NCBI RefSeq assembly: GCF_910592395.1
Contig: NC_088310.1
Span: forward strand, 8,315,501-8,379,500
Length of the DNA: 64,000 nt
DNA from: Lineus longissimus
Lineage: Eukaryota; Nemertea; Pilidiophora; Heteronemertea; Lineidae
Direction: 5' to 3'
Shown piece after piece: positions 1 to 13,400 of this stretch (positions are counted from its first letter, which is position 1; the number at the start of each line of letters is the position of its first letter). A program made the translations under genes and the position numbers. Under the pieces are notes generated by a model. The model saw nothing but the letters and a program-made list of their open reading frames with translations, did not search any database and was not told the origin of the DNA.

Positions 1-1229
1 TCATGCAGAGTACCCTTAGTCTGTGTAATTTGATAATCCACATTCATTCTGGAAAGCTAGGCCTCACTCATTGCACTTCAGCCTGCCATTCATAAAAATC
101 CAGTAGACGACTTTCCCATGGTATTCCATCCCATACATCCTAGCCTCCCAGTCCCACAGCGGTGTGAAGAAATGTCACGTCTCCCTACTTATCTCGTGAG
201 CGTTTACAGACAGGCTAACAATCTCTGACGACCCTTGCTTGATCAATCTTCGCAAGACTTGTGTAATGTAATTTAGGTAGCGTTGTAACCATTAGGGCGA
301 GTTAGGGTGCTCGCGATATCTTGCAAGAGTTGCTTGTGTCATGTTGTTTTCTCTGTAACTAGGTTTGTTGCATGATTTACCATAGTTGGATTTACTCAGA
401 GCTGCATTTGTCAGATTGTAGTGGGAAAAATAGGCACAAACTCATGTCTTTCAGACAACTGTCTGTTAGAGTTGACATTGAAGGCCATGTGTTTCATGTC
501 GCAGGCCACATGTAATCTGATGAATGAATGATACCTTCTACACAGTATTTTCAAAGTTAAGGCTATCTACATAGATGTCCAGGTGTTGCTCTGGAAATGC
601 CTTGACACAAACCTGAAACCTGAATGAATTTTGACAACTTAACTTATCTATAAACTCGGTGTTAAAAGTGCTTTATCCAGAATGAAATAATATGCAAATC
701 CAGAATGAAATGATATGTTTACTTTGACCGGTGTTTACTTTGACCAGGGCAACTGCTCCCTTACGAGACAGCATCTTCCTCCGGCAAAGATTCAGTCAAA
801 GCCTTCACAGTCTTTCATCGCTAATTGCTAAGAAATATTTAACATCGCCTTCTATGTGTCGGAATACAAAACGACTGCTCCTGGCAACACTGCGATAGGA
901 TTTCAGAGTCGGCAACTTAATTGGATTACGTTTAAAGAGAAGACAATGACATTATCTTATTTGATTGCACGAAGGAAACATTTGCGTCGTTAGTGCACAG
1001 GAATTTATGGGTGAGAATGATAACATACAAATTGCAAGCTGATCAGATCAGTACTAAAGAGAGAAAAAAAGATCTGAAAACATTCTATTTGACAAGACAG
1101 ATCAAAAGAGTTAGAAATTAAAAAAAATTGTTGTCAAGACAGAATTTGTCTTCTTGTAACCAGAGTTGCCTGAAATGAGCTGTGGTCCAATTTATTTCAA
1201 TTTTCAAGGCGCATTACAAACATAAACAT

Positions 1230-1990
1230 TGGCAAACTCCCTGCTGTTTCATTGACGTCTGCTTAGACATTACTGGCGTCTTCTCCCTATTGACTGCGAG
1301 CACAGCATCAAGTGTCAGCGTGAGATCGAATGTTAAGGACAGTCTCATCCATATTTGATTGAATGCTGATGATGGTGAAGTTGCCAGAATCAGGTTGCTT
1401 GCATCAAGTTGAAAATAGTTGGAGTGCTCTTTATTTGGATTGAAAAAAGAAATGTAATTGAAATTGGAGACACTGGACCAGTTGCTCAGTTGGCACCAGC
1501 AGTAACATTTATTGTACTAATGCTACTATTTCAAATGAACTTTACTCAGGGAGGTAATGCTCAGTTGAGCTAATGCTGGTGTTTTTCTCTAACACTGATT
1601 GAGTTGCCATGTCCTGGTCGTTGCCTGGTTCAGAGGTCACCAGGGTATTGCCCTGTCGCAGTCTTTTGTTTGGCTCTTTTGAGATCTTACCAGAATCGCA
1701 TCATTCCTGGGGTAGTAAAAGTGAGGAAATCAAATCTAAACGTTAGAGGATTGGGGACGAGATTGATGGTAGCAGTCCGGCGAACAACACAAACTGAATG
1801 CGCTGATCTGATCTGAGTTTACATTGAAAAAGATGAAGTAATCCCACTTCTGATAATAAATTGCATCAGTGTTGTCGAATTCCCTGCTTTGCATCTGACG
1901 TCTGCCTTAACATTTACTCCTCACTTGGCGATACAGCGTCAAGTGTCAGCATGAGATCGAAAGCAAATGACAGTTTTATCCTGGTTTGAT
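1230..1990. repeat. Diverged duplication, two copies about 640 bp apart
   Basis: About 120 bp around 1230-1350 recur in diverged form around 1880-1990. Both copies contain a stretch reading TCAAGTGTCAGC followed by TGAGATCGAA, and both are preceded by a similar CTGCT...GACGTCTGC segment. It appears to be an old local duplication without coding content. Confidence 0.5.
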
Positions 1991-3439
1991 TGGATGGGGA
2001 TGGATGGTAAAGAAGTGGCCGGCAGTGATTTGCTAGACGTCGCTGTTGGAAATAGCGGGGAGTGTTCTTGTTACCTTCTTGCCGGCGGTTCTAAATGCAT
2101 GATGGAGCAATCAAGAGGCAGCTCTGGTTTTTTGGCTGTCATTCACATTTGGAAATCTTCAGTTTGCCCAAGGTGGCATTTCAAGAATTGGCATGTTCTC
2201 TGTGTACCAAAGGATGCGTTGACAAAAAGGTGTAACGGATTTTCTTTGCATCTCTAACTATAACGTTGCATTGAAAAAGAAGTGCCATGTTCTGTGGCAA
2301 AGTTTGCATTGTAAAAGAATAGACTTATACAGCATTCTTCCTCTCTCGACTTAGATAGTCAAAATACAGCACGAACCCTCTGCAAAATCATCGAAGAATA
2401 AAGTATCAGTCCACTCATTAGTAAAATGACTAATCCCCAATTGCAAGCGAAGCTCAGGAACAACATTATTCTATCTTGCCTCTGATCCCCGCAGTGTCAC
2501 AATCAGATTTGGACAATACGAAAATGAGATTGGATTTTTTGCTGACATGACTGTATCATGGCTGAGGCTAGCTGGCTGTTAATCCGAGATGATGTCAATC
2601 GGTGGCCATTTAGTGGCCACAGTTGTTAGAAAATAATGCCAGTAAGCATCCTTTTCGCTGTTTAGAGGAGTGCACCAAACAGTCACCTATAAATCAAGCA
2701 AAAAAGAAGTGTCAAACCTCATGCCCGCAGAATGAGACAATTGTATTTGGACATGACGCAAATGAGATTGACTTTTTTGTCCCTGTGGTAGCATCATTGC
2801 AGAGGCTAATGGAACACAATTTGGTTTCGTTGCTATAGAGGCTACACAGTAATGTCCATTTATTGACAATGCTTAGGAAAAAAACAAGCCAACTCCAAGT
2901 TCTAAGCAGAGATTCCCATTGTCGCATAACTGGTACTGAGTGCAATTGGAACAATTAGCTGTTATTGTCAGATAGAATGTGATGCGGTGTCCATTAAGTG
3001 GCTTTGCTTATCACGAAATGCTATCTAGTTTATGTAACGAGGGCTATTGGAATTGCGGTCGCTGTGGAACAGTGGGAGAAAGTACGACCGTCGCTTGGAT
3101 GAAAGCCATTGCAATGTCCAGCAGTGTGTTTAGCAGTAGTAGTTACTGCGATATAGCAGTGTGCAAGAAGTGTTTCTGACTGCAGTGTGGCATAGTGCGA
3201 GAAGTGTTGGTATATGCAATCGGAGTGTAAGCAGTGTCAGGGACTGCAGCGTAGCTGAGTGGAACCGTTCCTACTCCAATTTCCTTAACACTCTGTTTAT
3301 GTCAAACCACGAATCCCATCAACTTCTGCACAATCTCTTTAGACTGCCATCTATTCAGCCTCCTGTCAGACAGTCTCGATTAATCATCACCGTTATCATC
3401 ATCACAGGGTCTTGTCATTGTCAAACCTCCACAACATTT

Positions 3440-3965
3440 TAGGTATGCCACCGTTCTCTCTGCACTGGTTGTTCATACAGAGAGCTCTCAAACAAACTTA
3501 TTCAAGCCCTGACCCTGAACCTCTGACTTCCCCACGTCAACTCCTCAGACATCCATGAGGCGTTCTTGATTGGCATGTCAACCTCATCACACCTTTGAGA
3601 TGAGACACATTCACTCCAACTCCAATTCCACATACAGACACCTCTGACACAAACTTATTCAAAACTCCATTCATGTCCAGACCGCGAAACCTTTGACCTT
3701 CCGCATCATCCCCTCAGACGGCCATCAGACGGTCTTGATTAACGTTGTCTACCCGATCAGCCACCTTTGAGGTACGACACATTCTCTCAAACTCGAGTTT
3801 CACATAAATACAGCTCTGACACAAAGTTATTCAAAGTGTAGACCCTAATATCCTTGACCTGTCCGCATCATCTCCTCAGACTGCAAGTAGACATTCTTGA
3901 TAAGCGTTGTCAACCTCAGCTACACTTGAGGTGTGACATCATTTTCCTACATCCCCAACGCAGCC
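3440..3965. repeat. Diverged tandem array, unit about 165 bp
   Basis: Three to four degenerate copies share the ordered landmarks CTCTGACACAAA, TTATTCAAA, CCTCAGAC, a TTCTTGATT or TCTTGATTAA block, and ACCTTTGAG followed by GACACATT. The copies are far from identical, so the array is old. No coding potential is evident. Confidence 0.6.
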
Positions 3966-5137
3966 GATTACCATCTGATGAGTCAAAGAAGCGTTCGTTG
4001 GCGGCCATGTTGCTGACCAACATTCCCCGGGGACATCGAATGACGGAAGTAGCTCACCGGTAACAGTTGATATTATTCTGATCAGGATGTAATTAAATCT
4101 TTTAATAATCCTCTTTGGTTGGGAAAGAAAAGAGATGTGTATTTATTGAATATTACTTGCGTCATACGTTACAAAACTTCAGAGGGTTGGCAAGTAGACC
4201 ATCTTTTGTATGCAGCCTTACATCACATGATGTAATCAGCAATAAATCTGAGCCATTCAACTTTTTGAGCGTCACAAAATTTTTGCAATATTTATTTTTG
4301 CGCTGTTTCCGTAGGAAATCTTTCACAGAATAGGCTCACGAGAATCTATTCAATGTGAATAAGGAGCTGGAGACCAGACTCCAGCTCATGTCATGCTCAC
4401 TAATAAGGAAGAGAGAGGAATACTGGTCAAAGTTCACCACCCTAACCACAAAGCTCAGGGGGTCTGTGGAAGGCAGTAGAAGAATCCTCTATCACTTGAG
4501 GGACTATAGTTACTTGCCACTTTTGAGATTAGCTAGCTCCTTAAAAAGCAGTAGGAGTATGATAACTGACGTTGTCAATTTCCTATTGGTTGTGTATTGA
4601 TCTCCTGATTCTATGTACACAAGTGGCCTGATTGGGCGGATAAAGTCAAGGAAATCGTTGGCAGAGGATCCATGGGAACGGCACAGACTGATATCGATTG
4701 GTCACCTGTGGAATCAGGTACCTCGGTGGAGGTGGGTGATGCCTCGCAGCATCAGATGGCCTCCTGAGATTTTACATTAATGGTGTAATAACACCCATTT
4801 GGTATTAAAAGGCAACACAAACTTCTTTAACTTGGTAGAGAGATGGTCAGGGGAGACTGCGGCAGAGGTGGGTGATGTTGCACATCATCAAATTGTCACT
4901 GGTCTTGACAGCAATGGTGACCCGCCATGGCATGCGTCATTGACACCCGAGTCTCCAACCTGCTGACCTGTTGTTTTATCCGTAAACTCTAAACACTTAT
5001 CCATCTGCTCTGTGACTGTGGTATTACTGGGAGATTAGAAAGGATTCCGACTTAGGTGAAGGATTAGAGCTCAGAGGAAGAGTGAAGCAAGGGACTCACT
5101 CATGATTAGCCAAGATGCGAATGACATGGCAGTAACA

Positions 5138-5420
5138 TTTGAAACCGCTTGCAGTAGTTAGTGCTGATCATAAACTGCACTGACAAAGTGTGTTACCCAT
5201 CCTGGCTAGGAACCCACATGTGGACTTGCCAGGACTACAAAAGTCCTATATGTCGAGAAATGTTACCTTGTGACTGTGACATTTGAAACCCATTGCAGTA
5301 TGAAGTGCTGATCACGAAATCCATGTTACTGACACAGCTTTACCCATCCTGGCTAGGAACCCATGTGTGCACTGGCCAAACTTCTAAATCTTGTAGTCAA
5401 GACATGTTACCGAGTGCATT
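5138..5420. repeat. Diverged tandem duplication, about 145-bp unit
   Basis: Two copies share TTACCCATCCTGGCTAGGAA and a downstream ACATGTTACC or AAATGTTACC block, starting near 5138 and 5283. Substitutions and small indels separate them. Confidence 0.6.
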
Positions 5421-5950
5421 TGTCTTCTTGAGTCATCTCAACTTCCTTTTGATCCGCCAGGCTTTTGTATTAAGTGCCTTGTTCAATTTGAGATGGATCG
5501 TTTATGAATCTGGGAGATCATTTTACAAAGGAGGATGGAGCATTGTGTGGCTTCAGGTTTTAGTTACAATCATAATCACCACATCCTTAAATGAACATAA
5601 TTGCTTCTCCCTTAAAGGGGTGATGTTGATGAGATTATTGCAGCAGCTTGAAGAGAAAATAGACGACAAGACCACCTTTTCACTGCAAGCTTTAGATATG
5701 AGATTCATTCTGTGGCTTCTTCTCAAAGTTTGACTCACTACTAGAAATTTCTGACGTTATTTGGTTGACCACTGGGCTCCACAGCATCATTCCCGGCAAT
5801 GATGTAATGATGTGCAATGCACCATGCATCGTAGTACATTGCATCAGACATCAGTCATCGGACCAAAATTCCGGTCTACAGGAGCGTGAGTCTTCGCACA
5901 ACAGTCTGAAATTTTTGGCTACAGTAGTGAAGTGGTTAAGTATTCACTCC

Positions 5951-6090
5951 TTTCCAAGGTTTGAAACTCCTTCAAGGATAGGCAACAAGTTTGAATTCAG
6001 TGACTCCTTTTCAAGGGTAGGCAAGAAGTTAAAATTCGGCAACTCCTTCTCAAGGGTAGGCAAAAAGTTTGCGTGGTGTCGTTTATAAAA
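5951..6090. repeat. Short tandem repeat, about 42-bp unit, three copies
   Basis: Three copies of a unit of the form AACTCCTTCTCAAGGGTAGG followed by CAAGAAGTT-like sequence lie side by side with a few substitutions each. Confidence 0.6.
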
Positions 6091-6911
6091 ACAGGGTTTC
6101 ATTTACCACTCTCACGTCTTCGCCTTGATTCGTTCCCCAGACAAATCAAGACAAAGGCGTTTATCATTGTCCATGATTAAAACATTGCATGCACCAACGA
6201 GTTTGTCTCAAATCGCTAATCAGCTCATTCAGATGAACGGAGATTGGTCGCGTTTGAAACAACCGATCGCTTTAGTTGTTAGCTACGTTACTGATTGCTA
6301 CAGCGATGGCGCGAGAACATGAAGAAGTTAGCATTCCTCGGAGGGCTATATCGTGATGACAATTAGCCATAGCCACCGCCAGCATCATGTGCTAGCAATT
6401 TGTCTTCTCATCTCGGTAGCTTTTAGCACTAAATACTCATTTCGTTCAAATTTACGATTATGTTTCGGAATTCCACGATCGATTGAATGATTTATGTTTT
6501 GCATGTGGTTAATCATGTCGTCCAAAACATTCACCGAGACAATTGAGTCGTTAAACTTGCATCCGTTTAACAGGATTTCCGTTCTGTTGGGAATTGGTTG
6601 TGGAAGGAAGCTGTCCTTCATGGCAATTCAGAGGGAAGCTGTAAAGTAAAGTGGAATTTGCAATCTGCTGGTTTTCAGATCAGGCTGAAGAAATGATTTG
6701 ACTATCAATAAGTTAAGAAACTGATAGCTTTAATTGTTTTTGATAGGTTTAATAAGTTTCGAAGGTAACATTCGTCCAAACCAGTAAAGCAGCTGAGATC
6801 AACATTAAGACCACTAACGACTTTGCCCTTAAGCCATTCCTCGCCCTCCACTGTGTGACTGTGCCTTGAAGCCATACAAAGCCCTCCACGGTGGTCCAGA
6901 TAGGTCATTAA

Positions 6912-7874
6912 AGGATAGCTCCTGGAATAAATCGTTGGCAGCCTTTTTGAACGAAAACAATGGAAATATATTAAATGAGTATTCCTCTTTACCACAAACC
7001 TTATGAAAGTGGAAGAAATATTATAGTTCAGGGAGAAAAATTGATATTAATAGTCCCTATTTTACTGACATGGACAGCGCCATTTTGAGTCAAATTTCCC
7101 TCGGTGATGACGCGGTGTGTGCAATGGCAGTGATTGGCTGAAATTCCGAAGCACCGATCGTGCATATTGTGGGCTTGTCACCGCTTTTCGCGCGTGCGCA
7201 GTGTGTGAATCCATGTCAATATCCGTTTCTTCGCGATCTCTCTCGCATGTCTCAAGATTTCACGCAATTAAATCATTCTAATTTCGTTTTATTTGGACAT
7301 TCGCGTAATATATGGATTGCTTGAATGCAAAATGCCTCGGTGCATAGTCCAGTTTGGCCATCAACATCGGGTCCAGCTGCATCTTCAATAGCTTGAGCCA
7401 TAGCGTCATTGCCGTCAATGACTCAATCTCCCCCTCTCTTCATATTCCGGCTCAAACTGGTAGCCCTGTACACCAACATTTCCCCCTACATCCAAATCTT
7501 CATAACTCCCGCTGCTCATCGAAGTGTCACTGCTGTCAACGTAGCTTTCATCATCTGAAGCCCCCTTGATAACAATACAATAACACGATCTCAAAATATC
7601 AATCGGCTGACTGCTATTGTGACAATACTGACAATGTGAATTGCACACGTGACGTCACGATTCTCCGGTTTTGGAGGAGAGATCGCGAAAAAAGTGAGAA
7701 AATGGCGCCCTCCATGAACTCTGTGTTTAGTGGATTTAAAACACCTTTATTGGTACAAACGCAAATTTTTGAGCGATATACAGTCCTATATTGGAATAAT
7801 AATGATATACGAAATATGCAGGTGCGTTAGTTTTCCCGATTATCGCTATAGCGATTTATTCCAGGAGCTATCCT
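6912..7874. mobile_element. 963-bp element with 23-bp inverted repeats and TTAA target duplication
   Basis: The ends are perfect 23-bp inverted repeats beginning AGGATAGCTCCTGG (6912-6934 and 7852-7874), flanked on both sides by TTAA (6908-6911 and 7875-7878). A 14-bp palindrome ATCGCTATAGCGAT sits just inside the right end. A TTAA target duplication is typical of piggyBac-type DNA transposons, but the tip differs from the usual piggyBac tip, so the family is an inference. No transposase is visible, so it is probably non-autonomous. The minus strand carries a short acidic reading frame with the motif YQFEPEY (7415-7648). Confidence 0.7.
7415..7648 (-). pseudogene. Acidic reading frame with YQFEPEY motif inside the TTAA element
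   Basis: The minus-strand frame contains a Ser/Asp-rich stretch, a Gly-rich stretch and then YQFEPEY before a stop. From memory, acidic leaders of this type, with a YxFEP motif, occur in invertebrate proteins that carry a P2X7-like cysteine domain. Another frame just downstream contains spaced cysteines, as if the reading frame had shifted. I treat it as a possible decayed first exon or captured fragment. The assignment is weak and no function is claimed. Confidence 0.25.
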
Positions 7875-10250
7875 TTAACACCAGCTAGATGATGATTCCG
7901 TTCCATGACGTCTGCCGGTCTGTTGGTGTGTTTGAAATGAGCTTCTATTTCTATTAGAACACTTTGAAGGTTTTGGTATCTCCTCCGACTCTCATCCGTT
8001 TGAGTCACCACTATCGGGATGCCCTAGCTATTGGGTGAGTGACTTAGCGATCTCGAAACCTTGGGGGTCAAGTTGCAGTTTTGTGACGTAATCCACAAAT
8101 TTGTACTTGACAAACCTGAAACCAATGTTCACCTCTTTGATATTCTGTGGTAAACGACCCAATCTACTGGTATTCCGTAACCCATTCATCTTCACTCATT
8201 ACTCCCGGCATCGGCCTGTGTTTTCAGGAAGCAGGGGGTCATTTCCTCCATGTCCTCCATCAGGTTTCCTGTAATTTGATCAAGTCGACATCATGACCAA
8301 TGGAGACAGATGAATCGGTAGAAATCACCGATCGTTCTTCTCATCTAGCCGCATTCTTGCAAAAGGTTTTGGCATAAGAAATCTTTTGATCGCCTTAAAT
8401 TGTCATCTCATAATGGCCATAGCTTGAGGAAAAACCATCCGCATTTCAATGCGTAACAGAGCAATGTGATACAAAAGTAGAAACAACGCTTTTTCACCAT
8501 CCACTCAACCTGATAACAAGTCATAGCTACTTTCTCTACCATGGAAATGCATTAACGAAATGTAAAAAACGGTGAAGAGAATGGAGAAGTGGTGTGAACA
8601 CAACCTCTTCAAATCTGTTGTGTAGGTCTTGGTTTTTCAGACAACATGCAAATGATTTCAAACCTTATGAATTGAAATCCCCAAAATGTTGATGAATCTT
8701 TGGAATGTGGTATTTCAGTGGGCGCAAAGATATTGATGAATTGTTGAAATATTGCAATCCAATTAAATTTATTTTGCCCCCCTCCCTCTCCCAAAAAGTT
8801 AGCTACGCCCCTGGTATAACAATGCTCTGTGTGACATCAATCGATCAGAGCAGAATGAGCTGCAGAATTCTCTCTCTGTGTTTGTCACATCCATTCGATT
8901 CCCTCAAGGATGTCTTCATGTCTATAGTAATTACCGTCTATCTATCAGGTTCAAACCAGTATCGATTTTCACAAATCCAACTGGTACTGTGCAATGAAAC
9001 TGTGCTAAATTGTTTGTAGAACAGTTGAAAGGGCTCAAAGGGCGGCCGATTGTCAATCGCTTTATCAATCCTGCCAATGATCTTTTCCCTTTGGGAGAAA
9101 CTCGATTGATTGAAAGTCCAAAACAAATGAGGAAATGTCACAGAACATAACAGCCTGCCAAGTCACGTATCCGCAAGGCTAGCAACTGCCGTCGAGGGGG
9201 CCAAACCAGACGCTTCTCATCCACCTCATGAATATCTTGATCGCAATGTATGATGTTTTGGAAACCTATTCGAAACCCATCCATCTCATGAATTCATTGT
9301 GACTGAGGCTTGATTTGTCCCGGTAGATTTATGGTACCGCTGCAGGCTGGTAATTTGATTTTAAACTTTTATTACACTTTCCATGATTGTTAGATCTTTT
9401 TAAGACTCCACCACCATGTCTAAGGGCATATAGATATAAATTTCCCAGGTTCTTAGGAGCTGGCACAAAAGGTGGCTCTAGATCATATCAGTGCATTAAA
9501 CATTAACCTGGTATTTTAACTTTGTTATAGGTGACATTGACTTTGATGTTTGCAATAATATTGTGCTTCCTCGATGATGTCTGCTGACAAATCAGTCAGT
9601 TTTCAACTATGCCAGTAGCTCACAGTCCTTATAGCTCTTTCTTATCTCTTTTGACAATTTGGATTGAAGCCATCTCAGTGTGGTCTCGCGGGTGGATGAG
9701 GGAGGGGGCAGAGACTTAAGATTGACTGACATATCGTCTCAAATTTCCCCCCAGTCTTCCATAAGTGATATCAATTTGCCCTCAGTAACACCTTAAGTCT
9801 TTCCAATATCTGGCCATCCCTTTGGACATCGGTTGGCCACCGCAATATATTGGTGCGTTGCCTCCTCGGAGCAGAGACTTATTGCTATTTCATTCGGAAC
9901 GAGACCTAGAAATTGAATCAAAGGTTGGCGGGAGACATGTGTCTCTTTCGTGTCCGTCGGGGCTGAACCGGTTGGCATTCACTCTGTATTCCATTACGAT
10001 CGCTTCCGCTGGGCAATTTAAGGCAATCGCCCTTGGTAATGAAATTGTCGTAGTCAGACACGGCAAGGTGATGCTATTTGTGTCCAGCATATGATACTCC
10101 TGGGATTAAGATCTTGAGAGGGTTTCCGTGGTTTAGCGATGATGAGACCTCGGAATCCTCATACAGCCACCCAACAACTTAGTAGTTGGTACGAAAAGCA
10201 TAATCATTTCAATTTCAACTTATCTCAAACAAACGCGTTGTATCTTGCAG

Positions 10251-10425
10251 ATTTCCAAGACGTACAAAGTGGGCATCATGTACTGCAAGGCAGGCCAATG
10301 CACAGAGGAGGAGATGTACAACAACGAACAGTGCGGTCCCGCCTTCGATGAATTCCTCCGATGCATCGCCGAGGAAGTGCGGCTGAAACACTTTGACGGT
10401 TATCGAGCAGGTTTAGATAATAAAA
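10251..10425 (+). CDS. SIPA1L: SIPA1L exon 1 of window: RapGAP domain
   Basis: The exon follows an acceptor ending TTGCAG and ends before GTAAGT. It encodes the conserved RapGAP segment with [20 protein letters not shown] and then FDEFL, continuing to [12 protein letters not shown]. Entry is in phase 0 and exit in phase 1. It starts inside the domain, so an upstream coding exon is required. Confidence 0.95.
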
Positions 10426-13400
10426 GTAAGTAGTGCTCGATGGAGTTGATGGGTTGGTGACCTGGACCTATTTCCTGGTGGCCATGGGTCTGTATCCTAT
10501 AACTCATATCGCGGTAGTCCACAAGAATCAGTGGTCCCTCTGACGACATCAAACCCGGCCCGTGATTACAATTTTGAACGTAGAGGAGCAGTCTTTTGAT
10601 CATTCATGGCAGTGATAGTTGTCCCTTGTGTCAGTGACAAATATCACTTGTCTGTAAGGCATTTTATTGAACATTTTCTCTCACAACACAGCATCAGATG
10701 TGCACTATCCCCAAATCCCTTAATGCATTTTCGTATAGCTCTAATGCATTCTTATTATGAAATATTGATTGCGAATAACAACTTTGCCAAATCGAGGAAA
10801 ATGGGACACGTTCGTAATAAGATGTGGATTAAGTAATCATTCAAAAATTGATCTCAATTCAAATCCTCTAACCCTTTAGATTGGAGGATGTCAACTTTTA
10901 ACCCTTTACCAAATTACACCATAAGCACTGCTGTACATAGTATCGCATTATACAAAATGCCACAAGTCAACAATGATGGGGAAAATCGAAAAATTAATTT
11001 GACACTAAAATCTGTTGCAGGGGAAGAATTTATGATAAAAGAAATCCCTTACGCCAGCCGAGTATTCTGCTCGGCTCCGGTTCTTTAGCCCATACACAAC
11101 AATTCAATTTCCTGTTGTCCAGTTGTATCACTTTAAATACTCAGTCATGGCGGTTGATAGAAAAGACGAGTGATGTGGCGGCTCTCCCAATCTATCTGTT
11201 GCCTCTGGCCATAAATCTTTCATAAATGGATGACAAGGCAAAGTCTTATCGGCGGCTAGATAAATCATCATTGGGGGTAGAATTTCATCAGATGATTCCA
11301 GTGACTCTCCTAAAGTGCTTCTAGCGGTTACACTGGTCACATCGAAATGACATATCACACACCAAGAAATGACCGACTATGGTGCAATAGACAAGTGTTT
11401 GGCGTAAAAGGAAAGAGGGATGTGTCCCAAATAACGTGATTAAGAGGCTTGCATCTAAAGATCGCTTACAAGTCCATGATGTTATAATACCATTCCTGAT
11501 GATAGATAGGGCTTTACAATTGGTCGTGACAGCCCTACACCATTCGTTAAAAATTGGAAATTTGTAATGGAGTTTGAAAATTTCCAATGGCTTAAGTACA
11601 TACTAAATACATTTCAGCATGGCCGTGTGCAGACAGATAGACAAATACTATAAATACAAATAAGTTTCAGCGAATTCATATGCGTCATAACAGCTCTACG
11701 CCATTGTGTATAACTGCATTTCTATTTTCCTGGACTACCAGTAAATTCGAACAGCGTACGCCTTGAAGATCGCTATATTCTCTGCTTCTTGTTTCAGCTG
11801 ACTCGACTGGTACCCATTCGATGTACGCCGAGTTCAAAGATTACGAGATTATGTTCCACGTGTCAACGATGTTGCCATACACTCCGAATAACAAACAGCA
11901 GGTATGTCATAGGCAGTGGCCATTTCCTCAGAGTACTTCCTCACTCCGGTAGTACCTCTCTATTTCAGGCACCCTGAGGTCTGTCTAATGCTGTGCTTAC
12001 ATTTGTACTACAGAGGTGTCATGATGCAGAGGTCAATTTGAATAGAAATGGCCAGCTTGGGATTAAAGTCAGTTTTCTTTAATCGAGAGCTGTCCTGTTA
12101 TCAGAGGAGTCTTCTACAGGAGGTTCCTGTGTACTTGATCTATGTCTATGAGTTAATCAGAATACTCTTTCTTAATTTCACTGATTTTTGTCCAGAATTG
12201 GCCATTTGTGCTCTGCTTGACCTTTATAAGGAACACCTCTATATATCAATGACAGCATATATGTGAGTTCCAAGGGGGTCCTTGATAGAGAGCTTATACT
12301 TTATAACCTCATTAGCAGGATATCTGGCCGAACTTCATGAAAATAGCGAGGGAAAACGGCAATTACTCTTCCAACTTCCCATCATAATCTGTCAATTATT
12401 GACTATAAACAATAAAGTTCCCTTAATATTCTTCTACATGTGACGTTTGACTGTAATCCTTTAACAGCCAATCATTACTGATAGGATTATACCCCGCCGA
12501 GGGACACTAAATCATTGACGGCTCCTCCGTCTGGCTCTAAACCTCGTCAAGCGAGATGGCTCCCTGATGGACAGTCCTGTCTGTGGTGATAAAACCAAGG
12601 GAATCCCCAAGTGCTGCCACTTAATAAGATAGACGCATTTAAGAGATATTTTATGGTTTAGCCCACCATGTCCATGATCACAACAGGCTTGTGTTGTCCT
12701 GCACTCAGGGTGTGGATCTCAATTTCCATGATAAGCGCACTGAGCTATAGTGCTTTGAATCGTCCCACTGAAATGATGTCACACAATGTCTGCTAACTGC
12801 ACTGATACGCCGTGCCGCAGATTTTTGGGTTTAAAGTCTGATATAAACAACAAAAAGGAGATCATCCCACTTCACACTTCAACCACTATCAAACTGAAAC
12901 CTTTCAGTAGAACTCAGATGAGTTGCTCATCCAGCGCTACAACCTCTGTATTTTTAGCCGATTCTAATTCAAAACACCGCAGTGGAGTATGGCACTTAAG
13001 GTAAAGAGGCCTACTTAGAGTCTCACGCCAACAGTGACAATTGAACCAGGGACATCATCAGAGACCCGAGCAACTACACTCCCTCCCTACTAGCAGTGTC
13101 ACTTGGCAGCATAGTTCAAAATTAAGTCGCCTCAATCTCTGCCAGGCGTGATCCTCATCACGAGATGGCAAGTTACTCACAACTTTCTCGTTTCTTTTGC
13201 AGCTGTTGAGGAAATGCCATATTGGCAACGACATCGTTACGATCGTTTTCCAAGAACCGGGTGCCTTGCCGTTCACGCCAAAAACAGTCCGTTCACACTT
13301 CCAACATGTCTTCATTATCATTCAAGCTCACAATCCAAACACTGACAATGTCCGTTACAGGTAGGTTATCATATTGCCGTGTGTTATTTATTCAATAGCT

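Larger units (their letters stand above)
1..10250. other. Non-coding region upstream of first recognised SIPA1L exon
   Basis: No open stretch here resembles a known protein or is framed by convincing splice sites. Because the first recognised exon at 10251 starts in the middle of a RapGAP domain, at least one earlier coding exon must lie upstream, most likely before the window, so this stretch is probably intron. It holds diverged tandem duplications (about 1230-1350 with 1880-1990; 3440-3965; 5138-5420; 5951-6090) and a TTAA-flanked element at 6912-7874, listed separately. Short or very diverged exons cannot be excluded. Confidence 0.6.

Noticed and set aside
6385-6621. 78-residue minus-strand frame as a gene
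   Set aside because: Starts with ATG but shows no known domain and no splice or promoter context; left unannotated.
9793-10094. Overlapping open frames on both strands just before SIPA1L
   Set aside because: No recognisable domain and no fit to the missing RapGAP N-terminal half; mutual overlap suggests chance.
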